Source: Arcanobacterium sp. (lineage in GTDB: Bacteria; Actinomycetota; Actinomycetes; Actinomycetales; Actinomycetaceae). Taken from it: DNA of 64,000 nucleotides. Positions 25,763 to 35,144 of this stretch are shown here, one piece after another. Numbering within the stretch: the stretch's first letter is position 1; every line of letters begins with the position of its first letter. The stretch is taken from NCBI GenBank assembly GCA_022783665.1, contig JALFZJ010000062.1:1-64000 (forward strand). The letters run 5' to 3'. The notes beneath the pieces are model-generated. The model was not told the DNA's origin. It was given only the letters and a program-made list of their open reading frames with translations, and did not search any database. Position numbers and translations under genes: made by a program.

Positions 25763-26737
25763 GTGGGAAACCATCATGCACAACCGGGGGATCTAATGAC
25801 CGGCCCCGTAGCCGCTAGCTCTACTGAGCTTCTGGCCGATGAGTCGCTTGCTGATGCGGCGAGCATTGGTGTGGTTCAAGAAGAAGATCAGCGCAAGCGT
25901 CGCAAACCAAGTTTCTTCGTTCGCCTTATAGGTGTTGTTGGGGAATTATTATTGACGGCGGGCGTGGTGCTTGGCCTGTTCATCGTCTGGCAATTGTGGT
26001 GGACTAACTTCATCGGCGGCGAGCATCAACGCCAGCAGGTAGTTCAAGCACAAGAGCAGTTTGAGGCTGTGCCGACGAAGATCGGTGAGCCTCGCTTCAC
26101 GGATCCGCCGGAGTATGGTGCGCAGCCTTACGGTGGCACCTACGGCGTCATCCATATCCCCGCATTTGGCTATGATCATGCGTCTGTGATCCAAGAAGGT
26201 GTAGGAACTGATGTACTGGATCAAGGCTCGTTTGGGCATTATGAGGAGACCGCCTACCCAGGGCAAATAGGAAACTTCTCCATGGCAGTGCACCGCGAGA
26301 TTTACGGTGCACGTATGCTCCACGTTGATGAGCTGCTTGAAGGCGATGCAATCGTGGTGGAAATGGAGGATTCGTGGCTCGTCTACAAGATCGTCGATCT
26401 TGAGATTGTGCTACCCACCGATGTGTATGTGATTGCGCCTGATCCATTCAAGGCGAAAGAACCATTCAAGCAAAACGGCATGATCCCCGGTGAAGCGCCT
26501 ACACGTCGTCTGCTTACGATCACAACATGCCATCCCCCGATGGTTTCCGATCACCGATATATTGTGCATGCCGAGTTTGATCATTGGGTGGCACGCGAAG
26601 ATGGAATGCCTGAGGAGCTCGTTCCGCCAGAGGATCGCGGAGATTTCGCTGCAGGGCTGCCTGCAGGAGAAACCCCTGGGGCTCTAGCTTCAGGTGTTAC
26701 TGTGGCGGGTCAGCTTGAGGGCGTGAGGGAGTTCTAA
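25763..26737 (+). CDS. Class E sortase
   Basis: A transpeptidase of 324 aa. One N-terminal membrane helix (about residues 55-78) is followed by the sortase domain. The catalytic His is in FSMAVHREIYG, the Cys in LLTITTCHPPMVSDHRYIVH and the Arg follows it (DHR). TITTC is close to TLTTC of class E. GTG 25763 and ATG 25796 (GGGGGAT upstream) are both possible starts. The protein has a short Pro/Gly-rich C-terminal extension. Class E sortases are typically near pknB/crgA and process LAxTG-like signals. The 5'-nucleotidase at 44122 is a possible substrate. Confidence 0.93.
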   Translation: MGNHHAQPGDLMTGPVAASSTELLADESLADAASIGVVQEEDQRKRRKPSFFVRLIGVVGELLLTAGVVLGLFIVWQLWWTNFIGGEHQRQQVVQAQEQFEAVPTKIGEPRFTDPPEYGAQPYGGTYGVIHIPAFGYDHASVIQEGVGTDVLDQGSFGHYEETAYPGQIGNFSMAVHREIYGARMLHVDELLEGDAIVVEMEDSWLVYKIVDLEIVLPTDVYVIAPDPFKAKEPFKQNGMIPGEAPTRRLLTITTCHPPMVSDHRYIVHAEFDHWVAREDGMPEELVPPEDRGDFAAGLPAGETPGALASGVTVAGQLEGVREF

Positions 26738-26893
26738 ATGTACGGTTTATTGTGGCGAGCCCTACCCGGGCCAAAATGGCTGAAAGTTATTGAGCTGATT
26801 ATTCTTGCGCTCGCAGTAGTTGCGGTGCTTTTCAACTGGGTGTTCCCATGGGTTGTAGCTAATACGGGAATTATTGATAACACTGTAGGGTAA
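26738..26893 (+). CDS. Small single-pass membrane protein (51 aa)
   Basis: A 51-aa protein starts at the ATG immediately after the sortase stop, with translational coupling. The sequence MYGLLWRALPGPKWLKVIEL leads into a hydrophobic helix (residues 18-42) and ends TGIIDNTVG. I recall similar tiny membrane proteins downstream of class E sortases in actinobacteria, with a conserved LLWRxLPGP start. The function is unknown. It may help the sortase or its substrates. Confidence 0.7.
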   Translation: MYGLLWRALPGPKWLKVIELIILALAVVAVLFNWVFPWVVANTGIIDNTVG

Positions 26894-26955
26894 GCGCACC
26901 GCTCTGCAATCGCTGCCAACACTACATCTGCCATCGCAGGCAGGTGCAGCGCGCT

Positions 26956-26982
26956 GCGCTCCATGAGCACGCTCTGGAGCGC
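26956..26982 (-). terminator. Hairpin at the pknB stop
   Basis: GCGCTCCA (26956-26963) and TGGAGCGC (26975-26982) pair perfectly across an 11-bp loop at the end of pknB. There is no T-run, so termination is only likely. It may serve both the pknB operon and the sortase operon. Confidence 0.4.
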
Positions 26983-28931
26983 TATTGCCCGTTATTGGTG
27001 CCCGATGGATTGGCCTCAGCGTTATCTGGGTTACCGTTGTTGCCCCCATTACCGTTGTTTCCTGCAGGAGGTGCTTGGGGTTCTGGCTCGGTAGGTGCCA
27101 CAGGCTCGGGCGGAGGCCCGCTCGATACAGTGAGTTTCACGCGCACGTCATAGGGATGTTTACCGGAGCGCGGATCTTGATCGATCACTGTGCCCTTAGG
27201 CTCATCAGACTCTTGCTGTGTTGTATCAACGCCTACCTTGAGGTTGCCCAAGGTTGCCTGCGCATCAGAAAGCGAACGCCCTACCACGTCTACAATCTCG
27301 ACTTCGCCTGAAGCCACATACAACGTAATGCTCGATCCCTTCTCTACTACTGTGCCAGCACCAGGATCGATATCAACCACAATATCTTTAGCGACGCCTG
27401 GCTCGTCTACGATCTCAACCGTGGCAACCGTAAGGCCAAGGTCTAGAAGAGCCTGGCGTGCATCATCTTGCGTATACTTGCCGTTGGCGATATCAGGAAC
27501 GGTGATTTGCCCTTTACCGGAGGAGAAATGAACCGTCACAGTTGAACCAGGCTCAACCTGGGTGCCGATTTGTGGATCTGAGGATACAAACTCACCTTCG
27601 ATCACTTCGTCACTTTCAATGGGATCGCCGATGGCAAATTTGAGCCCCGCGTCTTCAATAAGTTTGCGTGCTTCATTTTGATCAGTGCCGGTAAGGTCTG
27701 GCACTTCGACGAGCGTTACTTCTTGCTCGGAATTAGCCATACTATAGTACACGGCAAATGCCACGCCACCGATGGCGAGGAGTGAGAGAATCACGGCAAT
27801 CCAGATATTGCGGCGCTTGCGGCGCTGCTGATCGCGCTTGGCTTGCTCTGCGGCGATGCCAGCGGCAAGATCCGAATTTGTAGTTGTTGCACCCGTGTAT
27901 CCAGTTGGCTGGGCAGGATAGGCACCAGTGTTGTGAGCAATCTCAGTTTCAGGTAGGCCGCTCGTTGGCACTCCTTCGCCGGCGGGCATTGCCTGAGTTA
28001 CCCGTGTAGCTGCCCCCGCGCCGGTTGGGCTAATGGGTGAACGCCACACATTAATCTGAGGAGCCTCAACTTGTTGGCCACGCAAGGCAGCAAGCAAATC
28101 GGCACGCATCTCTTCGGCCGACTGGTAGCGATCTTGGCGACGCTTAGCGAGCGACTTCATGACCACTCGATCGAGATTGTTCGGGATATCGGATGCGAAA
28201 GACGAAGGGATCTTCGGCGTTTCCGATACATGCTGATAGGCAACCGCTACAGCCGAATCGCCCTGAAATGGCGGCCGTCCCGTAAGCAACTCGTAAAATA
28301 GGCAACCCGTGGAGTACAGATCGGAGCGAGCGTCTACTACCTCGCCGCGCGCCTGCTCAGGCGACAAATACTGTGCAGTGCCCACTACCGAATTAGTAGA
28401 CGTCATGGTCGCAGATGAATCCGCGATCGCTCTGGCAATACCGAAATCCATCACTTTCACATTGCCATTAGGTGTGATCATGATGTTGCCAGGCTTAATA
28501 TCACGGTGAATAATGCCCTCGTGGTGTGAATACTCCAGAGCTGAAAGCACACCCACTACGATTTGGCTCGCCTCATCGATAGGCAAGGCCGAACCATTGG
28601 AAAGAAGTTTGGATACCGTACGGCCTTTCACATACTCCATCACAATGTAGGGAAGTAGAGTGGTTTCGCCGTTCGGCTGAGGCACTTGCTCTTCGCCGGT
28701 ATCATAGACAGCCACAATGGATGGATGATTCAGCCCTGCAGCAGACTGCGCTTCGCGCCGGAATCGGGCAAGAAAAGTAGGATCCGTAGCCAGATCGGAG
28801 CGTAGCACTTTGATCGCTACGACGCGAGACAACCGAGCATCATAGCCCTTGTGTACCTGAGCCATGCCTCCACGGCCGATCAGTTCACCAACTTTATACC
28901 GACCGCCGAGAATGCTAGGGATCTGCGTCAT
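26982..28931 (-). CDS. pknB: Serine/threonine protein kinase PknB with PASTA domains
   Basis: A 649-aa membrane kinase that senses peptidoglycan fragments and controls growth. The kinase domain (about 1-275) shows GRGGMAQVHKGYD, VAIKVLR, HRDIKPGNIM, DFGIA and GTAQYLSPEQARG. A cytosolic linker and one membrane helix (about 375-396) lead to three PASTA repeats (about 400-600: VEVPDLTGTDQNEARKLIED and later copies). The C-terminal tail is Pro/Asn/Gly-rich. It is the last gene of the minus-strand cluster. pknA and pabA, which often lie next to it, are absent. Confidence 0.97.
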   Translation of the reverse strand: MTQIPSILGGRYKVGELIGRGGMAQVHKGYDARLSRVVAIKVLRSDLATDPTFLARFRREAQSAAGLNHPSIVAVYDTGEEQVPQPNGETTLLPYIVMEYVKGRTVSKLLSNGSALPIDEASQIVVGVLSALEYSHHEGIIHRDIKPGNIMITPNGNVKVMDFGIARAIADSSATMTSTNSVVGTAQYLSPEQARGEVVDARSDLYSTGCLFYELLTGRPPFQGDSAVAVAYQHVSETPKIPSSFASDIPNNLDRVVMKSLAKRRQDRYQSAEEMRADLLAALRGQQVEAPQINVWRSPISPTGAGAATRVTQAMPAGEGVPTSGLPETEIAHNTGAYPAQPTGYTGATTTNSDLAAGIAAEQAKRDQQRRKRRNIWIAVILSLLAIGGVAFAVYYSMANSEQEVTLVEVPDLTGTDQNEARKLIEDAGLKFAIGDPIESDEVIEGEFVSSDPQIGTQVEPGSTVTVHFSSGKGQITVPDIANGKYTQDDARQALLDLGLTVATVEIVDEPGVAKDIVVDIDPGAGTVVEKGSSITLYVASGEVEIVDVVGRSLSDAQATLGNLKVGVDTTQQESDEPKGTVIDQDPRSGKHPYDVRVKLTVSSGPPPEPVAPTEPEPQAPPAGNNGNGGNNGNPDNAEANPSGTNNGQ

Positions 28932-29048
28932 CTCATTCTCCTCTCGGCGCAGTAGGCGCCATCTTCGTCAATACTGCCTCATTGGGTTGGTGCGTGTGAA
29001 GCTGAAAAGGTTGCAATTGCATTACGAATCTTGCGTTAATGGTGTGGG

Positions 29049-30485
29049 TCACTTATTCACCGCCGCTTCAATAATCGATTTCGCGATTGGAGCAGCCGTC
29101 ACCCCGCCATATCCGCCGTTTTCCACCAGAACAGCAACTGCTACCCGAGGCTCTTCCGTAGCGTCGAAACCTACAAACCATGCGTGAGGCTCGGCTCCGC
29201 CGCCAATCTCAGCGGTGCCTGTTTTGCCTGCTACGTCGACGTTTCCGAGCTGTGCCGCTGTGCCTGTGCCTGAGGCGACGGCGTCTTTCATCATGCTGGT
29301 TAAAGCCTGGGCATTCTCCGGCGATAACGGCGAAGAATACACCTCTGGCGACGTCGTCACGAGTTCTTCAAGATTCGCAGACACCACTTGATCTACCAAA
29401 TAGGGCTTCATCAGCACACCATTATTGGCGATGGCTGCCGTGATCATCGCCATCGCCATCGGGCTGGCAAGCACATCGCGCTGGCCGAAGGCATCCATTG
29501 CCAGCGCGGGGGTATCTTGCGGCTCATCGAAACGCGAGGCGCGCACTGTGAGCGGAATCGAAAGATCATCACCGAAACCGAAGTCTTGCGCTTTGCTAAT
29601 TAAAGCGTCGGCACCCAGATTAACCCCCGCAATAGCGAAACTCGTATTGCACGATTGCGCGAAGGCTACTCTAAATGGCACATTCCCCGAGCCGTCGCCG
29701 CACTGGCCATCGGAATTGTTGATCGGCACGGTGGTACCAGGTGGAGTCCAAGTGGTGGGAGCCTCGATTGTATCGTCTGGGCTAGTGCCATTTTCGAGCA
29801 TTGCAGCCGCCGTCACTAATTTGAACACCGAGCCCGGCGGGTAGAGTTCGCCGCCCGCGGCACGGTTGATAAGCGGTTTTCGCTCATCGTTGTTGATCTG
29901 CTCCCATGCGGAGTTTGCGTCCTCACGGCTATGGGTGGCTAGCGTATTGGGATCGTAGCTTGGTGAGGAATAGAGAGCGAGTATCTTGCCGGTGCGCGGC
30001 TCAATGGCCACCACCGCGCCCTTGCGGTCTCCTAACCCTTTCGCCGCGAGCTCTTGAAGCTGAGAATCAAGGGTGAGAAGCACACCCCCGCCTTGGGGTT
30101 TGCGCCCAAGGACGAGCTGTTCGAGACGCTGGCGAATGAGCGATGAATCTGAGCCGCCGAGCACTGCGTTCTGTGCCCGTTCCATCCCCGTCATTGAAGA
30201 AAACACTACCGAAAAGTAGCCAGTAACAGGAGCGTAGAGCGGCCCATTGGCATACACGCGCTGAAAGTTGTAGGGCGAGTCCACGGGCGTAGATTCAGCC
30301 ACAGGAGTGTTACCTACAATGATTGGGCCGCGATCAATACCGTATTCGCGATATACAGTGCGCGCGTTGCGCGAATCGGCATTAAGTGAGGGAGCCTGGA
30401 AAAACTGAACTGAAGTGACGGCTGCCATAAGCGTCACAAACATTAAGATCACAACGATCGAAAGCTTCTTGAGCGGGCGATTCAT
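29049..30485 (-). CDS. pbpA: Penicillin-binding protein PbpA (class B, FtsI-like)
   Basis: A 478-aa membrane-anchored transpeptidase for septal or elongation wall synthesis. One N-terminal helix (about residues 10-30) precedes the dimerisation domain (GPIIVGNTPVAESTP). The transpeptidase tetrads are SVFK (GSVFKLVTAAAML), SCN (AQSCNTSFA) and KTGTAE (AGKTGTAEIG). It overlaps rodA by 4 bp and is followed by pknB, which matches the mycobacterial pbpA. Confidence 0.96.
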   Translation of the reverse strand: MNRPLKKLSIVVILMFVTLMAAVTSVQFFQAPSLNADSRNARTVYREYGIDRGPIIVGNTPVAESTPVDSPYNFQRVYANGPLYAPVTGYFSVVFSSMTGMERAQNAVLGGSDSSLIRQRLEQLVLGRKPQGGGVLLTLDSQLQELAAKGLGDRKGAVVAIEPRTGKILALYSSPSYDPNTLATHSREDANSAWEQINNDERKPLINRAAGGELYPPGSVFKLVTAAAMLENGTSPDDTIEAPTTWTPPGTTVPINNSDGQCGDGSGNVPFRVAFAQSCNTSFAIAGVNLGADALISKAQDFGFGDDLSIPLTVRASRFDEPQDTPALAMDAFGQRDVLASPMAMAMITAAIANNGVLMKPYLVDQVVSANLEELVTTSPEVYSSPLSPENAQALTSMMKDAVASGTGTAAQLGNVDVAGKTGTAEIGGGAEPHAWFVGFDATEEPRVAVAVLVENGGYGGVTAAPIAKSIIEAAVNK

Positions 30486-32005
30486 AACTTCACCACCTCA
30501 GTTGGATGGGAGTCCGGCCCTGATTCGTGGCCTTTTCGTTCGTTACTAGTTGCCGGTTGAGAATCAGTAGAGCCAGTGGCTGGGTTTTCGTCTTTATTAG
30601 AGGCGTCGGAGCCAACGACGCGTTCAAGTTCATCTGTATCGATTGTGGCAAGAGGTTTGCTCGGCTCACGGAAAGGGCGCCGAGCGTCGTCTGACATCCT
30701 CAGTAAAATACCGATGATGATCCAGTTGGCCAGTAGCGCTGAACCGCCGAGTGCTAAGAAAGGCATTGCAAGGCCCGTGAGTGGAATAACGCGCGTGATA
30801 CCACCAACCACTACAAAGCTTTGCAAGGCGATGGTGAACCCGAAGCCGCACGCCATAAGCTTGCCAAAACCATCGCGCAGATGGATTCCCGTGCTGAACG
30901 CTCTGAACACAAGCACGAGATAGATACACAGTAGTGCGAGTACGCCCGTCAGCCCGATCTCCTCACCAAGTGAGGCAATAATGAAATCAGAATTCGCGGC
31001 AAAAGTACTTCCAGAGAACCCTTTACCCCAGCCGGTGCCGAACAAGCCACCAGATGCCATTCCGAACAGGCCCTGCACCACCTGGTATGAGCCACCCTGA
31101 GCGTCATACACGTCTTGATCGAGAGCGTGCAGCCACACTGTGAAACGCGCACCCACATGCGGCACCACTTTTACGATTCCGTAGCCGCCCACTACAGAGA
31201 GCAATCCGCCGATAATAATCCACGAAATACGTTCTGTTGCCACATAAAGCATCGCTACAAAGAGGCCGAAAAAGAGCAGGGCAGTACCGAAGTCGTTTTC
31301 AAAAGCCAGCACACCGAGGCACACCACCCAAGCCACCATAATCGGCAAGAAATGGCGCAATTGTGGGAATTGGATGCCGAGCACTTTCTTGCCCGCTAGG
31401 GCGAGATTGTCGCGCTGTACTACGAGATAGCCAGCGAAAAATATGACGAAGCAAATCTTTGCAAGCTCTGCTGGCTGAAAAGAAAACCCTGCCACCGAAA
31501 TCCATAGGCGTGCTCCGTAAACTTCGCGCCCGATCACAGGTGCGAGAGGCAATATGAGCAGGATAATGCCGAGAATAAGAGAAAGGTATGTGTAACGCCG
31601 CAGCTTACGATGATCACGCAAGATGATTACGGTGGCAATCATCAGCACGATCCCCACCCCCGAAAGCAGAAGCTGGCCATTCACCTGGGCTGAGCCGCCA
31701 TTGGCAATAAGGGTAAAATCGATGCGGTGAATCATCGCGAGGCCTATTCCATTAAGCAAAACCGCTATAGGGAACACGATAGGATCGGCCCACGGGGCGA
31801 AATGGCGAATCAGCAGATGCCCTAGGAGCGCTATTGCGCACATCGTTCCAGCAAAAATGAGAAACTGCCTGGTAAACAGCGCAGACTGATCCACCCCGAT
31901 ATTGACAAGCGTCCATGCCCCAAATGAAATAACAAGAGCAAGGATGAGCAAACCGATTTCTCGAGCTCGCCCAGGCCTCGCCTGCTGTTGGCTAATGATA
32001 CTCAT
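30482..32005 (-). CDS. rodA: RodA/FtsW-family lipid II polymerase
   Basis: A 507-aa SEDS glycosyltransferase that polymerises lipid II with PbpA. About ten to twelve membrane segments are visible, with the SEDS motifs GVDQSALFTRQFLIFAG, VYGARLWISVAGFSFQPAEL, ALFFGLFVAMLY, GGITRVIPLTGLAMPFLALGGS (too long to quote further) and ENDFGTALLFFG (with the key Asp). A Ser/Asp/Glu-rich C-terminal tail of about 65 residues is added. It overlaps pbpA by 4 bp, and its start is 1 bp from the pstP stop. Confidence 0.95.
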   Translation of the reverse strand: MSIISQQQARPGRAREIGLLILALVISFGAWTLVNIGVDQSALFTRQFLIFAGTMCAIALLGHLLIRHFAPWADPIVFPIAVLLNGIGLAMIHRIDFTLIANGGSAQVNGQLLLSGVGIVLMIATVIILRDHRKLRRYTYLSLILGIILLILPLAPVIGREVYGARLWISVAGFSFQPAELAKICFVIFFAGYLVVQRDNLALAGKKVLGIQFPQLRHFLPIMVAWVVCLGVLAFENDFGTALLFFGLFVAMLYVATERISWIIIGGLLSVVGGYGIVKVVPHVGARFTVWLHALDQDVYDAQGGSYQVVQGLFGMASGGLFGTGWGKGFSGSTFAANSDFIIASLGEEIGLTGVLALLCIYLVLVFRAFSTGIHLRDGFGKLMACGFGFTIALQSFVVVGGITRVIPLTGLAMPFLALGGSALLANWIIIGILLRMSDDARRPFREPSKPLATIDTDELERVVGSDASNKDENPATGSTDSQPATSNERKGHESGPDSHPTEVVKL

Positions 32006-33394
32006 CTACACAACCCGCACTTCCCGCACGTCGCTATCAGTATCCTTAGCCGGCGCATCTGCGCGCGCACGCTGTGCGAGACCGTTTACAATATCGCGGG
32101 CAGAATCAAGATCATGAGTGAGGATATTCTTCTTCACATTCAATCGGTCAAGTACGGTGAGATCCTTCGTCTCGATATCGCTGGCCTCATAAGGAGAATA
32201 CAGTTTGAGTGGACCGATCTCTTGAGGGATACCACGGAATATCGTAACGGTTCCGTTATCGTCGCCCACGTAATATCGGGTCTGGCTCCAGGTATAGCCA
32301 CCCCATGCGCCGCCCACAAACACCGCGATAATTCCGAGCGTTATAAGAATCTTTGGCAACAGACGCCGCTTACGTGCGTTGCGGCGGCGTGCATCTGCAC
32401 GATCGTTAGGCAGGGTTACGCCTGGTGAGCGAGAAGCTGAGCGTGCATCCGAACCTGTGGAATCGCCGTCTGCCATCGAAATATGAGACGACGCTGCACT
32501 CTGAGAGGATGCTGCATCCTGGTACGGCGTAGCACCGCTGCGAGCCTCGCCATGGACAAGGCCTGCCGCCTGCCCCGCTGCGGACGCACCCTGGCGTGAA
32601 GGGCGAGCGTGATCCACGGCGGCTGAGCCCACCACAATCGGCCCGCGCTCGTGCACCTGAGGGTGCGTGGCGAAATCGACGACGTCTGCAAGAACAACGG
32701 TTACATTATCTGGCGCGCCACCAGCGAGGGCGTAATCAATAAGCTGCTCGCCGCAGGCGTCAAGATCCTCGATATTGGAAAGCGTCTGTTCAATCGTCTC
32801 TTTTGATACCACGCCGAACAAGCCATCTGAACATAGAAGCCAGCGATCGCCAGGCACAGCTTCACGTACTGATTCGTCAAGTTCGATTGGCTCCGGAGTA
32901 TCGGAAAGTGCCCGCATAATCACGTTGCGTTTCGGGTGTACCTCGGCCTCTTCAGGCGTGATCTTGCCCTGATCTACCAGATATTGCACAAGTGTGTGGT
33001 CGTGCGTCACTTGGATGAGCTTGCCCTTACGAAGTAGGTAGGCGCGTGAATCTCCGATGTGTACCATTGCGAGTTTATTGTTGGCACGCAAAACGGCAAT
33101 GCACGTCGTACCCATGCCTGTTAAATCAGGGTTTTCTTCAGAGCGTTCATACAGCTCACGGTGTGCTCCATGCAGAGCAGCGCGAAGCTGAGGGAGCAGT
33201 TCATCTGCTGGATGTACGTCGTCTACCTGGGCGAGGTGAGCGATTGCAACCGAGGAGGCAATATCGCCGGCCGCTGCGCCACCCATACCGTCAGCAAGCA
33301 CCAGCATATTGGGCGAGGCATATCCGCCGTCCTGGTTTGTTTTACGGATCAGACCGATATCGGAAAATGCGGTGTAGCTGAACCCAATCGTCAT
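32006..33394 (-). CDS. pstP: PP2C-type Ser/Thr phosphatase PstP
   Basis: A 462-aa membrane phosphatase that reverses PknB phosphorylation. The catalytic domain (residues 1-235) has NQDGGYASPNMLVLADGMGG (metal-binding Asp), HIGDSRAYLLR, and CSDGLFGVV and APDNVTVVLADV. A Ser/Ala-rich linker, a membrane helix (about 350-372) and a small extracytoplasmic tail follow. It overlaps fhaB by 4 bp and starts the phosphatase-PBP-kinase set. Confidence 0.97.
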   Translation of the reverse strand: MTIGFSYTAFSDIGLIRKTNQDGGYASPNMLVLADGMGGAAAGDIASSVAIAHLAQVDDVHPADELLPQLRAALHGAHRELYERSEENPDLTGMGTTCIAVLRANNKLAMVHIGDSRAYLLRKGKLIQVTHDHTLVQYLVDQGKITPEEAEVHPKRNVIMRALSDTPEPIELDESVREAVPGDRWLLCSDGLFGVVSKETIEQTLSNIEDLDACGEQLIDYALAGGAPDNVTVVLADVVDFATHPQVHERGPIVVGSAAVDHARPSRQGASAAGQAAGLVHGEARSGATPYQDAASSQSAASSHISMADGDSTGSDARSASRSPGVTLPNDRADARRRNARKRRLLPKILITLGIIAVFVGGAWGGYTWSQTRYYVGDDNGTVTIFRGIPQEIGPLKLYSPYEASDIETKDLTVLDRLNVKKNILTHDLDSARDIVNGLAQRARADAPAKDTDSDVREVRVV

Positions 33395-33924
33395 TGTGCT
33401 AACTCCAACACCGTTTTGCCGATAGTCACTGGCACTCGCGGCTGCAATACGGTGGGTTGGTAGATGCGTTCACCGTTGAGCCATGTGCCATTAGTGGATT
33501 GAAGATCTTCCACGATCACATCGCCGCCTTGCACATAGAATCGCGCATGGCGTGACGAGGCATAGCCATCGTCAAGTACGAGGGAAGAATCGGGCGATCT
33601 ACCTACAAGGATTGAGCCTGCTCTCAATGAAAGAGCTGTGCCGGCAAGCGGGCCTTGCACAACGATAAGACGATGCGCCTCGGGAGTGCCGAGCGTTGAG
33701 TGTGGGTTTGGTTCACGTGAATTTTGCTCTGGGTATGCGCCTGCGCTGTTGCTTGGCGATGCTTGCTTGGGCGCGGACTTTCGAGCTGCCTTGTTCGTGC
33801 GCCCACGGCTTGTGACTGTAGGGCCGTACACGTCGTTCTTTACCGTCACGACCACGAAAAAGACGAATAGCCATAGAGCGAGCAGAAAAGCGAAGCGGAG
33901 TACGGTGATGATCAGAGCGTTCAT
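33391..33924 (-). CDS. fhaB: FHA-domain protein FhaB (FipA-like)
   Basis: A 177-aa protein with one N-terminal membrane helix (about residues 5-28), a Pro/Ser-rich spacer and a C-terminal FHA domain (about 95-170). The FHA motifs are ILVGRSPDSSLVLDDGYASS, RHARFY and STNGTWLNG. FHA domains bind phosphothreonine. FhaB-type proteins are PknA/PknB substrates that help division. The start and stop overlap fhaA and pstP by 4 bp each, so translation is coupled. Confidence 0.95.
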   Translation of the reverse strand: MNALIITVLRFAFLLALWLFVFFVVVTVKNDVYGPTVTSRGRTNKAARKSAPKQASPSNSAGAYPEQNSREPNPHSTLGTPEAHRLIVVQGPLAGTALSLRAGSILVGRSPDSSLVLDDGYASSRHARFYVQGGDVIVEDLQSTNGTWLNGERIYQPTVLQPRVPVTIGKTVLELAQ

Positions 33925-34619
33925 TCACCCTCCGCAGAGGTCCAGAACATAATCGTGGTGTGGCCGATGGTAATCGTATTGCCATCTACCAATGTGGCGG
34001 CATCTACCTTGTGGCCTTCCACGTATGTGCCATTGGTGGTATTGAGATCACGTGCAATGACGCCGTTAGGCGTTACTCGAAGTTCCAGATGCTTACGTGA
34101 TACGCCAGAGTCGTCCACAGTGATATCGCATGCGGAGCCGCGGCCGATTACGGTAACTGCGCCGGTGAGAATATACCGATCTGAATTGATTTGGATGATT
34201 GGATCGCTTGTGGTGCCATCGATGATGGTTGCAGGTGCCACTGCTCCGCGGCGCGAGGTTGCATTGACAGATATTTTTCCACGGGGGAGCGTGGAGTTCT
34301 GAGTGAATTGGATATCGATCGGCCCAAGGAAGGTGTAGCGTTGCTCGGAAGCATAGTCGCGAGCGACGCTTTTAAGTTCCGCGATAAGTGAGTCCTCACC
34401 CCATTGTTCGATTTTAGAAAAGTCAGAGGGCGACAGCGCGATAACGAACTGATTGGGCGAGATCACCCGAGCGCGAGACATCGTTGCCGAGCGGTCGTCC
34501 ATCGCCTTTTTGATGCCGGAGGCAAGCTCAATAGGTTTCAGATCGGAACGAAAGGCGCGAGAAAACACGTTATCGACGGCGTTTTCAACGCTTCGTTCAA
34601 TCCTATCGAACGCGCCCAT
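33921..34619 (-). CDS. fhaA: FhaA-type protein (DUF3662 and FHA domain)
   Basis: A 232-aa protein with the DUF3662 N-domain (about residues 1-115; FDRIERSVENAVDNVFSRAF) and a C-terminal FHA domain (about 140-225; RGSACDITVDDSGVSRKHLE, TTNGTYVEGHKVD). It is shorter than mycobacterial FhaA because the Pro/Tyr-rich middle segment is missing. AAGGA is 6 bp upstream of ATG 34619. ATG 34622 is also possible. FhaA binds phosphorylated MviN to restrain lipid II export in mycobacteria. It heads the minus-strand cluster next to tRNA-Leu. Confidence 0.94.
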   Translation of the reverse strand: MGAFDRIERSVENAVDNVFSRAFRSDLKPIELASGIKKAMDDRSATMSRARVISPNQFVIALSPSDFSKIEQWGEDSLIAELKSVARDYASEQRYTFLGPIDIQFTQNSTLPRGKISVNATSRRGAVAPATIIDGTTSDPIIQINSDRYILTGAVTVIGRGSACDITVDDSGVSRKHLELRVTPNGVIARDLNTTNGTYVEGHKVDAATLVDGNTITIGHTTIMFWTSAEGE

Positions 34620-34973
34620 CATGGTTCCTTCCGCGATCATTCTTTGGCATGCTCTGCTTGCGTATAGCTCTACGTAGTGCTGATCTGATCGCCTCGTGAG
34701 CGATCACATGCGCCCTCCTACGTAAGTTATCATTATACAAAGGATCACCGCTTCGAGCTGCTTCGTTCAAGTGGATGTGGCGAAGTAGCGCGACTGCGTT
34801 CTTGATTGCCTGCGTTGGGTCTACGTTTCGTCGCCTCGTCTTCGTGTCGCGGCGTTTGCCGCACGCGTGGCACACAGTGTAAGCTTTACGTTGCATTAGC
34901 TGTGGATTGCAATATGCGTATGCATTAGATATGCGTGCCCGATAGTGTTCGGGATGTTTTCCAACGGCTCATT
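34620..34973. promoter_or_regulatory. Gap between fhaA and tRNA-Leu
   Basis: A 350-bp region without a convincing gene. A 97-codon minus-strand frame (34603-34896, starting MQRKAYTVCHACGKRRDTK) overlaps the fhaA start and cannot be confirmed. A possible promoter for tRNA-Leu is TTGCAT (34891-34896) with TATGCG (34913-34918) or the second TATGCG (34930-34935). The 8-mer ATATGCGT occurs twice, 17 bp apart. Confidence 0.35.
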
Positions 34974-35057
34974 GCCCAAGTGGCGGAATAGGCAGACGCG
35001 CACGGTTCAGGTCCGTGTGCCCGCGAGGGCGTGGGGGTTCAACTCCCCCCTTGGGCA
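34974..35057 (+). tRNA. tRNA-Leu (anticodon CAG)
   Basis: A class II tRNA of 84 nt. The acceptor stem GCCCAAG/CTTGGGC, the CACGG/CCGTG anticodon stem with loop TTCAGGT (anticodon CAG, 35008-35010), a variable arm and GGGGGTTCAACTCCCCC T-arm are all intact. CCA is not encoded. tRNA-Leu beside fhaA is the standard actinobacterial position. Confidence 0.97.
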
Positions 35058-35144
35058 CTACGCGAAACGGTGGCTACACATCACCACTCAACCCGCATAA
35101 GCAGATCCTCTCGCCGTCTGCCATCATGCAAGTAAACTGAGCCT

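Noticed and set aside
34603-34896. 97-codon minus-strand frame with a VCHACGKRRD start
   Set aside because: It overlaps the start of fhaA, has no ribosome site and only one CxxC pair; it could not be supported as a gene.
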